Source: Microcaldota archaeon
GTDB taxonomy: Archaea > Micrarchaeota > Micrarchaeia > Micrarchaeales > CABMGC01
Direction: 5' to 3'
Assembly (NCBI GenBank): GCA_027345185.1
Contig: DAHWIK010000048.1
Location: 1 to 41,875, forward strand
DNA: 41,875 nt
Part shown: positions 25,351 through 32,958 of the stretch, piece after piece
Numbering within the stretch: the first letter of the stretch is position 1
How the letters are laid out: the number at the start of each line of letters is the position of its first letter
Notes under the pieces: generated by a model
The model's database searches: none
Told to the model about the DNA's origin: nothing
Seen by the model: the letters and a program-made list of their open reading frames with translations, nothing else
Made by a program: the position numbers and the translations under genes

Positions 25351-27732
25351 ATGGAAGATAATAAAAAGGAGGCAAAAGTTGTTGAAAAAACAGAGGCTGC
25401 TAATCAGACCGAACTAGTCACACTGCCAAAGGAGACCCTCGACTTCTTTAAGGGAGACGAGATAAGGGCGCGGGTGTTCTTTGAAAAATATGCGCTTAAG
25501 GACGAATCAGGAAAGATAGCCGAAGTGCTACCACCCGAAATGTGGGATAGGGTGGCACGCGAGATATCAAGCGTTGAGACTACAGATGAGAAGAAGGCGG
25601 AGTGGAACGAGAAGTTCAGGTGGCTTCTTGGTGATTTCAGGTTCCTTCCTGGAGGGAGAATACTCTTCGGCGCTGGTCAGGCACGGAAGGCTACACTTCT
25701 TAACTGCTATGTTTTGCCGATAAAGGATGACACCCTTGAAGCCATATTTGACTGGTGCAAGGAGGCAGGCAGAACCTACAGCTATGGGGGCGGAGTTGGA
25801 ACGGACATAAGCGTGCTGAGGCCTGCAAAGGCTCCAGTAAACAACTCAGCAATAGTGTCAAGCGGGGCAGTTTCATTCATGAACCTATTCAGCGAAACAA
25901 CCCACACCATAGGACAAAACGGAAGGCGCGGGGCGTTGATGATAACGATGGGCGTAGACCACCCAGATATACTGTCATTCATAACAGTCAAGAGGAACAT
26001 TGCAAATGTGCGGTATGCAAACATAAGCGTAAGGATAACCGACGAGTTCATGCAGGCGGTAAAGGATGACAAGGAGTTCACGCTCAAGTTCGAGAACAAG
26101 GTCGTCGGAAAAATTGAGAGGAAGGTGATGGCAAAGGAGATCTGGGGCGAGCTGGTGAAGTCGGCAAGGGACTGGGCCGAACCTGGATTGATATTCTGGG
26201 ACACCGTCAAGAAATATTCGCCTAGTGAGTACAATGGAATGGAGGTGCTTAGCACGAATCCGTGCTCCGAGCAGCCCCTCGACGCATATAATGCGTGTGA
26301 CCTTGGCAACGTGAATCTTTCTGCATTCGTACTTAACCAGTTCAGTGACAGCGCATCTGTAGATTGGCCGAATCTTGAGAAGGCCATAAGATACTCTGTC
26401 AGGTTCCTTGATAATGTACTGGATTACAATAAGGACAAGCACCCTCTGCGTCAACAGTCCGAAACCTCGCTGAAGAGCAGGAGGATAGGGGTTGGAATAA
26501 CAGGGCTTGGGGACATGCTGGTAAAGCTGAAGATAAAGTATGATAGCGAGAAGGGCCTTGAGACCGTTGATGATGTATTCAACAGGATGAAACTTATAGC
26601 ATATGATGAGAGCGTGGAGATTTCGAAGGAGAAGGGCTCGTTCCCGATGTTCGACGCCCAGAAGCACCTCTCCAGACCATTTATTTTGACTTTGCCCGAT
26701 GACTTACAAGCAAAGATATCGAAATATGGATTGAGGAACGTATGCATACTGACAGTCCCGCCAACAGGCAGTGTTTCGGTGCTGGCAGGAACCTCAAGCG
26801 GCATAGAGCCGATATTCGCTTTTAGTTATACGAGGAGGTCGGAGTCGCTGAGCCAGGAATACTTCAAAGTGTACCATCCGCTTGCGCTGGAGTACATGAA
26901 GCTGTTCAACGTGGCAGATGAGCATGAACTTCCTGACTTCTTCGTTCCGGCACACAGGATAAAGCCTGATTTCAGGGTAAGGCTGCAGGCGGCAATACAA
27001 AGGCACATAGATAGCGCCATATCATCTACGGTGAATTTGCCTAGGGAAGCTACGGTTGAAGAGGTGGGCAGAATCTACTTCCAGGCGTGGGAATCTGGAT
27101 GCAAGGGCATAACGGTTTACCGTGAAGGTTCAAGGGAGGGAATACTCATAACAGATGAAGAGCAGGAAAGGAGGCTCAAGACCCCAGAAGCAGAAACACC
27201 GGAGCACCCGGAGTGGCAAAGGGACAGGCTGCTCACAGGCCAGACTATGAAGGTCAAGATGCCTGAAGGCGCGCTTTACGTTACAGCAAACTTCGATGCA
27301 GTGTCCATAAAGGAGGTCTTCATAAACCTCGGCAAGAGCGGTAACGAGGAGAAGAGCTACACAGAGGCGATAGGTCGACTAATAAGCAAGTATCTGCAGC
27401 AGGGAGGAAGCGTTGGGGAAGTTGTTGCAAGCCTAAAAGGGATAAAATCGAGCTCGTCGATAGTCTGGGACAGGGGAATGAAAGTATACAGCGTGCCTGA
27501 CGGGATAGGAAAGGCGCTTGAGATAATGGCAGGTTTGGTGGCACCTTCAACCGCTGCGGCGCTTCTAAAGTCCAATCCTGCAAGCGTTGGAAAGCAGATG
27601 CCAATCCCTCCAACTGTGCACGAAGGGAGCTACATACATCCTGAAAGATGCCCTGCATGCAAGGAAAACGCTCTGATAAACGAGAACGGATGCTTCATAT
27701 GCAAGGAGTGCGGCTTCACAAAGTGCGAATAA
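25351..27732 (+). CDS. nrdJ: Class II (adenosylcobalamin-dependent) ribonucleoside-diphosphate reductase
   Basis: LPGGRILFGAGQ, LLNCYVLPIKDD, TYSYGGGVGTDISVLRP, NPCSEQPLDAYNACDLGNVNLSAF, TVPPTGSVSVLAGTSSGIEP; C-terminal CPAC…CKEC zinc ribbon. Confidence 0.95.
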   Translation: MEDNKKEAKVVEKTEAANQTELVTLPKETLDFFKGDEIRARVFFEKYALKDESGKIAEVLPPEMWDRVAREISSVETTDEKKAEWNEKFRWLLGDFRFLPGGRILFGAGQARKATLLNCYVLPIKDDTLEAIFDWCKEAGRTYSYGGGVGTDISVLRPAKAPVNNSAIVSSGAVSFMNLFSETTHTIGQNGRRGALMITMGVDHPDILSFITVKRNIANVRYANISVRITDEFMQAVKDDKEFTLKFENKVVGKIERKVMAKEIWGELVKSARDWAEPGLIFWDTVKKYSPSEYNGMEVLSTNPCSEQPLDAYNACDLGNVNLSAFVLNQFSDSASVDWPNLEKAIRYSVRFLDNVLDYNKDKHPLRQQSETSLKSRRIGVGITGLGDMLVKLKIKYDSEKGLETVDDVFNRMKLIAYDESVEISKEKGSFPMFDAQKHLSRPFILTLPDDLQAKISKYGLRNVCILTVPPTGSVSVLAGTSSGIEPIFAFSYTRRSESLSQEYFKVYHPLALEYMKLFNVADEHELPDFFVPAHRIKPDFRVRLQAAIQRHIDSAISSTVNLPREATVEEVGRIYFQAWESGCKGITVYREGSREGILITDEEQERRLKTPEAETPEHPEWQRDRLLTGQTMKVKMPEGALYVTANFDAVSIKEVFINLGKSGNEEKSYTEAIGRLISKYLQQGGSVGEVVASLKGIKSSSSIVWDRGMKVYSVPDGIGKALEIMAGLVAPSTAAALLKSNPASVGKQMPIPPTVHEGSYIHPERCPACKENALINENGCFICKECGFTKCE

Positions 27733-27813
27733 ACCTAGAAACTGAAGAATGCAGCAATTATTCATGGTAGTACAAATCTTGCAATGGCTACGGGGAATTA
27801 TGCCGCGGAAGTT

Positions 27814-28215
27814 TTACATGCCTCCTAGCAGGTTCCCCACATTTGTAACTTTTATGTAGTCTTTGACTTTCTTCTCTAGCCTTTCGTCTTCTGTAACAAG
27901 TATCAGATTTGCGGCTTTTGCATACTGCACATATGCAGCATCATAGAAAGAAAGTTTTAGGTTCGTTGCCGTTTTGAGCACATCCTTTCCGTGAATTATT
28001 GGGACAGTGTCGATATTGTCCATGATGTCGTACAGGAATTCTATAAGTTGCTGGGCCTTTGCCTCATCGATACGCTTGTGTATAAGGCAGTCTTTAAGTA
28101 CGGCATTGCCAAGCTCGTATCTTGCCAGGTCAATGGTTATTGAGTCCATAGCTAGGTCAAGCTTGTTAACATCCGCAAGTTTGTAGATTGAAGACGCATC
28201 CAAAACATACTTCAT
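27814..28215 (-). CDS. PIN-domain toxin (VapC-like)
   Basis: MKYVLDASSIYKLA, SFYDAAYVQYAKAANLILVTEDERL; overlaps the upstream RHH ORF by 4 bp. Confidence 0.85.
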   Translation of the reverse strand: MKYVLDASSIYKLADVNKLDLAMDSITIDLARYELGNAVLKDCLIHKRIDEAKAQQLIEFLYDIMDNIDTVPIIHGKDVLKTATNLKLSFYDAAYVQYAKAANLILVTEDERLEKKVKDYIKVTNVGNLLGGM

Positions 28216-28442
28216 CTGGAATCCCTCTCTTCCCTTATGCTCGTAGTTACATCTGCGGTCTTCAGTTTCTGGAATATTGCATCCATCTTGCTTCTGGTTA
28301 GCTTTAGCTGTTTTATGCGCGCTTCCCTAAGCATTAGTTTAATTGCGCTCCTGATCAGCTTGGACGGACTAAGTTTTAGCCTCCTTATCTCCTCCCGCTC
28401 ATTGACAGGTATCTTGACCGAGACTGTAGTATACCTCTGCAT
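28212..28442 (-). CDS. RHH-type antitoxin (VapB-like)
   Basis: TTVSVKIPVNEREEIRRLKLSPSKLIRSAIKLML; paired with the PIN gene. Confidence 0.75.
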   Translation of the reverse strand: MQRYTTVSVKIPVNEREEIRRLKLSPSKLIRSAIKLMLREARIKQLKLTRSKMDAIFQKLKTADVTTSIREERDSR

Positions 28443-28501
28443 ATGACCTCACATTTTATATTACCATAAATAAGCATATAAATATTACTTTTTGTAATAC
28501 G

Positions 28502-28975
28502 TTAGTTGCGTGATCTCTTTTTTGTGCCCTTTCTCAGCATGAGCACGTACTTTCTGAACTCTTCTGGGGAGTCGAAGTTGTTGTATACGCTTGCGAACCT
28601 TATGTAGGCCACTGGATCTGTATTGAACAGCTCCTTCACCACCATGTCTCCTATCTTCCTGCTCTGTATCTCCTTATTGCCGCTTGTGCGCAGCCTTGCC
28701 TCTATCTTGTCGACTATTGACTCCATCTTATCCCTGCTTATGCTTCTCTTCTGCCCGGCTATCATTATCCCGCCGAGTATCTTGTTCCTGTCAAATGGCT
28801 CCCTTGTATTGTCCTTTTTGATCACAGTTATGTCTGCAAGATCTGCCTTCTCGTACGTTGTGAATCGCTTACCGCAGGATTCGCACTGCCTGCGCCTCCT
28901 TATGCTCTCCCCGTTCATGACCTCTCTTGAATCGACAACTTCTGTGTTGCTGCTTTTACAGAATGGGCATCTCAC
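28502..28975 (-). CDS. nrdR: Transcriptional repressor NrdR
   Basis: MRCPFCKSSNTEVVDSREVMNGESIRRRRQCESCGKRFTTYE zinc ribbon plus ATP-cone. Confidence 0.96.
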   Translation of the reverse strand: MRCPFCKSSNTEVVDSREVMNGESIRRRRQCESCGKRFTTYEKADLADITVIKKDNTREPFDRNKILGGIMIAGQKRSISRDKMESIVDKIEARLRTSGNKEIQSRKIGDMVVKELFNTDPVAYIRFASVYNNFDSPEEFRKYVLMLRKGTKKRSRN

Positions 28976-28981
28976 TGTTTA

Positions 28982-29476
28982 TTACCCCGAGGAGACTTGA
29001 ACGCGCACACTTCCATATGCGGTATTCGGGAAGCCGGTGTATGCATTTGTATAGTTTATTATCAGATATCCGGAATATGTAGACTTTATGGGCCCATAAA
29101 AGGCTGTTCCGTTTGAATAGCACTGGAGGTTGAATGTCTGGTTTGAGCCTATTGGCATGTCTAGGGCAGTGTTTGGTGGTATTACATTTATCTGGTTTAC
29201 TGGAATCATGTGGTTAAGAGATTCTGGGGTGACGCAGCCAAGTGCAGTTATTGCTATTGGATACTGGGTGGACTGAACCAGATTTATGATTATGTTGTCT
29301 GAGACGCCATTAGTAGACATGTAAAAGGATGGGCATGAAAAACCTGCAGGAAGTATGCACGTCTGTATCGGAGGAACACTGGAGATTATTTCATATAATG
29401 CCACTATGACTATAGAGATTATGAGTATCGCCCATCCGTAGGTCATCAGATACTCCATTGCGCTCTGCAGTTTCAT
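28982..29476 (-). CDS. Pilin-like/secreted protein with class III signal peptide
   Basis: N-terminus MKLQSAMEYLMTYGWAILIISIVIVAL. Confidence 0.75.
   Translation of the reverse strand: MKLQSAMEYLMTYGWAILIISIVIVALYEIISSVPPIQTCILPAGFSCPSFYMSTNGVSDNIIINLVQSTQYPIAITALGCVTPESLNHMIPVNQINVIPPNTALDMPIGSNQTFNLQCYSNGTAFYGPIKSTYSGYLIINYTNAYTGFPNTAYGSVRVQVSSG
29418..29476 (-). repeat. 59-bp repeat encoding the class III signal peptide, copy A
   Basis: attatgagtatcgcccatccgtaggtcatcagatactccattgcgctctgcagtttcat, identical to 30331-30389. Confidence 0.97.
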
Positions 29477-29525
29477 ACTAATATCTTGTTGATGAAACTA
29501 TATAAAAATGCGTGATGTGATGAAA

Positions 29526-30389
29526 TCAGGGCTGCACGTAGTTGCTGTACCAGTTTGAGATGTATATGACGTTCGTGGCGGCTCCGTTATTTCCATTTCC
29601 TGAGTAGTCCTGCGCATTGCCGTTCAGAGGCCACCATCCTACTAGATTCCGCAGGTTTATTGGCACTCCGCCGATGCCCTCCTGATACAATGCCTGGATC
29701 TCAGGCTGGGAGAGTGAGGTGTTGTAGATCTGTATGTTGGAAAGGTATCCGCCGTCTTCACCGCCGTTACCACTGTCCCATGTGCTTGTTGGGCTGCCAA
29801 TGTAGAGTGGTGTATTTGTTATAAGATCGCCGTTGCTGGTCCTGTTGCAGCTGCCAGCACCATTAACCCATATAGTCTGCAATTTTGTATTGCTATTCCA
29901 GCTTGCACCAAATTGATACCATTTGCCAGCAACAGGGCCAGTGCTGCAACTTAAATCGTCTGCGAAGAAGTTTAAGTACCAGGAGTCGGACCTAGAGAAT
30001 ATTCCGAAACCATTATCAGTGGACGGTGGCCCACTCCATGCATAACCAATATCACGATAAGGACCAGAAGCAAGATTTGTGCCAGGAGGCCAATATACCC
30101 AAGCAAGAATTGTAAAGCTATCTCCCTGGAAAAATTCATAGTTGACTATTATTTGGTCGGATGTTGAAGGTCCAATATCAGCAACGAACTGCGGAGGCAA
30201 GGAGGTGCACGCGCCTGAGAATTCTGCGCCTCCGTACACATTTCTCGTTATGCTGCAAGAGCCTGGAGCTTGTGTTGCTATATGCGGTGAAAAGACGCCA
30301 AGGGAAACAAGCGCTACTAGCACAATAGCGATTATGAGTATCGCCCATCCGTAGGTCATCAGATACTCCATTGCGCTCTGCAGTTTCAT
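29526..30389 (-). CDS. Secreted/pilin-like LamG (concanavalin-like) domain protein
   Basis: Same MKLQSAMEYLMTYGWAILII N-terminus; LamG-like DSFTILAWVYWPPG…GKWYQFGASWN…YLSNIQIYNTSLSQPEIQALYQEG. Confidence 0.85.
   Translation of the reverse strand: MKLQSAMEYLMTYGWAILIIAIVLVALVSLGVFSPHIATQAPGSCSITRNVYGGAEFSGACTSLPPQFVADIGPSTSDQIIVNYEFFQGDSFTILAWVYWPPGTNLASGPYRDIGYAWSGPPSTDNGFGIFSRSDSWYLNFFADDLSCSTGPVAGKWYQFGASWNSNTKLQTIWVNGAGSCNRTSNGDLITNTPLYIGSPTSTWDSGNGGEDGGYLSNIQIYNTSLSQPEIQALYQEGIGGVPINLRNLVGWWPLNGNAQDYSGNGNNGAATNVIYISNWYSNYVQP
30331..30389 (-). repeat. 59-bp repeat encoding the class III signal peptide, copy B
   Basis: Identical to 29418-29476. Confidence 0.97.
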
Positions 30390-30514
30390 GATATTTATTT
30401 GCAACCAGTAAAAATAAATACGTAGACCCGGACCGGCATGCGGTTGAAATGCTCAAGTGTCGGTTATTAATACTTTATGCATTGAGAATAATACGACCAT
30501 TGTTGGTGTTTTAT

Positions 30515-30739
30515 ATGACGCAGGAAAGGCCTTTTGACCTGATAAACAAATCGATAGGGCAGCAGGTGCTCATAAGATTGAAGAACGGAACCGACATACG
30601 CGGAAAGGTGGTGTCGTTTGATGCTCACATGAATATAGTGATAGATGGCGCTGAAGAGCTTGATGAGGGAAACCTGAAGTCAAAGCTTGGCACGATACTA
30701 CTTCGCGGTGGGAACATACTTTTTTTATCTCCTGTCTGA
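30515..30739 (+). CDS. Sm-like (LSm) archaeal RNA-binding protein
   Basis: PFDLINKSIGQQVLIRLKNGTDIRGKVVSFDAHMNIVIDGAEE…LGTILLRGGNILFLSP: Sm1 and Sm2 motifs. Confidence 0.93.
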   Translation: MTQERPFDLINKSIGQQVLIRLKNGTDIRGKVVSFDAHMNIVIDGAEELDEGNLKSKLGTILLRGGNILFLSPV

Positions 30740-30744
30740 AAGGT

Positions 30745-30836
30745 GGGCTCCTGGCGCAACGGTAGCGCGCCTGCATGGCATGCAGGAGGTTGCGGGTTCG
30801 AAAAAACTTCATGTTCCGAAAATCCCGCGGAGTCCA
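30745..30836 (+). tRNA. tRNA-Ala (GGC) with a ~20-nt insertion/intron in the T-loop
   Basis: GGGCTCC/GGAGTCC acceptor with G3-U70, CCTGC-ATGGCAT-GCAGG anticodon arm, T-stem GCGGG/CCCGC enclosing 27 nt instead of 7. Confidence 0.85.
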
Positions 30837-30959
30837 CTGTTATTTTTCCTTGAATGCATAGGTCACTGCATGGCTTCTTCAGTTTCATTGTGCCTGGAGT
30901 TGCGCACCGCATTGTTAGGGTATAAATATGAGTTATTGCTTATTTGATTAGGGGCAAAC

Positions 30960-31565
30960 GTGCGAAAAAAGAGGAATGGCGGCAACTATTGCGCTTTGAA
31001 CGAGGTTGTGCACAGGGGGGACACTGTAACACTTAGGGATAAGGACATCCTTAGGGGCACAACCAAAACACAGGGGCAATATGAACACGCCATGAAGGAA
31101 CTGCTTCTTGAATTGAAGCTGCTTGTTTGGTATGAAGGTATAAAATTCGAAATAAGCAAGACAGACACATATCCTCCTGATTTCGTAACTTCTCTTTTTG
31201 TGGGAGGCAAACAAGTCATAATAGAACTGCATGGAGCAGATGACCATTATTTCCAACGCATGGGCAGATGGAGGCAATTGCACGGGAACAGATTCTACTA
31301 CATACTTGTAAAGAGCTGCCTGGATGACGTTTCTGAAACATCGATTGAAGTTGGCAAAAATGGATCGCATGGAGAGCATGTGGACGAATTTTGGACTATG
31401 CCCAGAATCTGGAAACGGGGCAGAAACACGTACAATGAGAAGGAGATAGAACTTTGGAAGACCAAGATGAAAAAAGCACTCATTGGATTGATAGAGGAGA
31501 GGGCAGACAGGTGCGATGACTGGGAAGCAGTAGCCGCCCTTAAAAACATCAAAAGAGAGCAATGA
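30960..31565 (+). CDS. Uncharacterised protein, 201 aa; possible PD-(D/E)xK-like nuclease
   Basis: Intact ORF with upstream TATA (GGTATAAATATG); YPPDFVTSLFVGGKQVIIELHG…FYYILVKS resembles a PD…ExK/H core. Confidence 0.5.
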   Translation: MRKKRNGGNYCALNEVVHRGDTVTLRDKDILRGTTKTQGQYEHAMKELLLELKLLVWYEGIKFEISKTDTYPPDFVTSLFVGGKQVIIELHGADDHYFQRMGRWRQLHGNRFYYILVKSCLDDVSETSIEVGKNGSHGEHVDEFWTMPRIWKRGRNTYNEKEIELWKTKMKKALIGLIEERADRCDDWEAVAALKNIKREQ

Positions 31566-31578
31566 ACCGGGTTTTTGG

Positions 31579-32334
31579 ATGCTCAGTCAGCTTGTAAAGG
31601 ATAGAGAATCAGTACTGGTAGGGAATGAGCTGGTTGACGCGCACTGCCATCTGGACCTCTTCGCAGAACCGCAAGTAGCAGCAAAGGACGCTAGGTTTGG
31701 AGGCGTGAACTTGATAATAACTGCAGGTGGAAGCAAATCATCCAGCCTTGCAGCAATACGCATAGCTGACGGTGAGCTAGTCTTCGCGGTTATAGGAGTA
31801 GACCCGGAGTGGGCTGGAAGTGATTACAGTTTCATTGGTGAGATATCATCGTTGATAAAATCGCACAAGAAGATTGTAGGTATAGGGGAAATTGGGCTTG
31901 ATTACAAAGTAGGCACTGACCGCAGAAATCAGACAGAAGTATTTGAAATGCAGATAGATATCGCAAAATCACTTGATGTGCCTATAGTAATACATTCCAG
32001 AGGTGCCATAGAGGATGTGATCGAAATGGTCAAGGAGAAGGAGGTTAAGAAGGCCATATTCCACTTTTTTGAGGGGGATGATGAGCAGGCCGTGGAACTC
32101 TCCAGGCTTGGATATCTTATCTCGATACCACCGATAGAATCTTCGAGGAGGAGAAGGATTATAAATGAGCTAGGCATAGATAGTATAGCGGTTGAAACGG
32201 ACTCCCCGGTTGTCGGAAAGAGCCCTCTTGACGTCATAAGAACAGTTGAATGGATAGCAGAAATAAAGGGAATTTCATTCAACGAAGCGTCGATGAGGAT
32301 AACGCAAAACGTTAAAAAGCTCTTTTCCCTATGA
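31579..32334 (+). CDS. TatD-family metal-dependent hydrolase (DNase)
   Basis: VDAHCHLDLF, GIGEIGLDYK, VIHSRGAIED, IAVETDSPVVG. Confidence 0.9.
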   Translation: MLSQLVKDRESVLVGNELVDAHCHLDLFAEPQVAAKDARFGGVNLIITAGGSKSSSLAAIRIADGELVFAVIGVDPEWAGSDYSFIGEISSLIKSHKKIVGIGEIGLDYKVGTDRRNQTEVFEMQIDIAKSLDVPIVIHSRGAIEDVIEMVKEKEVKKAIFHFFEGDDEQAVELSRLGYLISIPPIESSRRRRIINELGIDSIAVETDSPVVGKSPLDVIRTVEWIAEIKGISFNEASMRITQNVKKLFSL

Positions 32335-32344
32335 GTATCCGGGT

Positions 32345-32432
32345 GGGCCCGTAGCTCAGCTTGGATAGAGCAGCACCCTTCTAAAATTATGAGGAAAGGT
32401 GATGGTCGCGGGTTCAAATCCCGTTGGGCCCG
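32345..32432 (+). tRNA. tRNA-Arg (TCT) with a ~13-nt anticodon-loop intron
   Basis: GGGCCCG/TGGGCCC acceptor, GCTC/GAGC D-stem, CACC-CTTCTA^intron^A-GGTG anticodon arm, GCGGG-TTCAAAT-CCCGT T-arm. Confidence 0.88.
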
Positions 32433-32449
32433 ATTCGCAGGTGATTGAT

Positions 32450-32719
32450 ATGGCAGCAAATCAGGAGTTTGACGCAAAGATTTTACAGATAAAGCAGCAG
32501 ATAGATATGCTGCTGAACGACAACAGCGTTCCGAGAAACGTGAAGAATGCGCTTGGAGAGGCACGGAGGGCGCTTGACCAGCCTGAATCAGGATATTCGG
32601 TGAGATCGTCTGCAGCCACTTACAAAATAGACGAGATAAGCAATGACATAAACCTGCCGCCTTATGCAAGGACAGTGATATGGAACCTGCTTAGCACGCT
32701 GGAGTCGATAAAGGAGTAA
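32450..32719 (+). CDS. UPF0147 family protein
   Basis: MLLNDNSVPRNVKNALGEARRALDQPESGYSVRSSAATYKIDEISNDINLPPYARTVIWNLLSTLE. Confidence 0.85.
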   Translation: MAANQEFDAKILQIKQQIDMLLNDNSVPRNVKNALGEARRALDQPESGYSVRSSAATYKIDEISNDINLPPYARTVIWNLLSTLESIKE

Positions 32720-32725
32720 TTTTAT

Positions 32726-32771
32726 TTGTGACATCTTCCCATCCGTGAACGGTGTGGGCTTCCTTTTGACC
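32726..32771 (+). repeat. Orphan hairpin resembling an IS200/IS605 right end
   Basis: tgacatcttcCCCATCCGTGAACGGTGTGGGcttccttttgac: stem CCCA…CCGT/ACGG…TGGG; shares its flanks with the 14959 hairpin. Confidence 0.4.
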
Positions 32772-32810
32772 CCTTGAAGGATATGCTCTGAATTTATATG
32801 CGCTTTTCAA

Positions 32811-32915
32811 GATGACCGTTTTTATTACTCCGTTAAAAATTTATATGTACTTTGTTGTCGCATTCGCTTTCATCCAGCCCTGAAAGAGTCGGATTTTACC
32901 GCTATGATTTTATAA
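32811..32915 (+). repeat. Dispersed ~105-bp intergenic repeat, copy 2
   Basis: About 90% identical by eye to 20372-20475. Confidence 0.85.
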
Positions 32916-32958
32916 AGATAGCCGGCTTAATATTGTGGGGATACTGAGGTAGTGGCAT

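Noticed and set aside
28484-28498. ATTAC-TTTTT-GTAAT as a fifth member of the ATTACG operator family
   Set aside because: Spacing between ATTAC/GTAAT arms is 5 rather than 7 and the central CG dinucleotides are missing; more likely a TA operator or chance.
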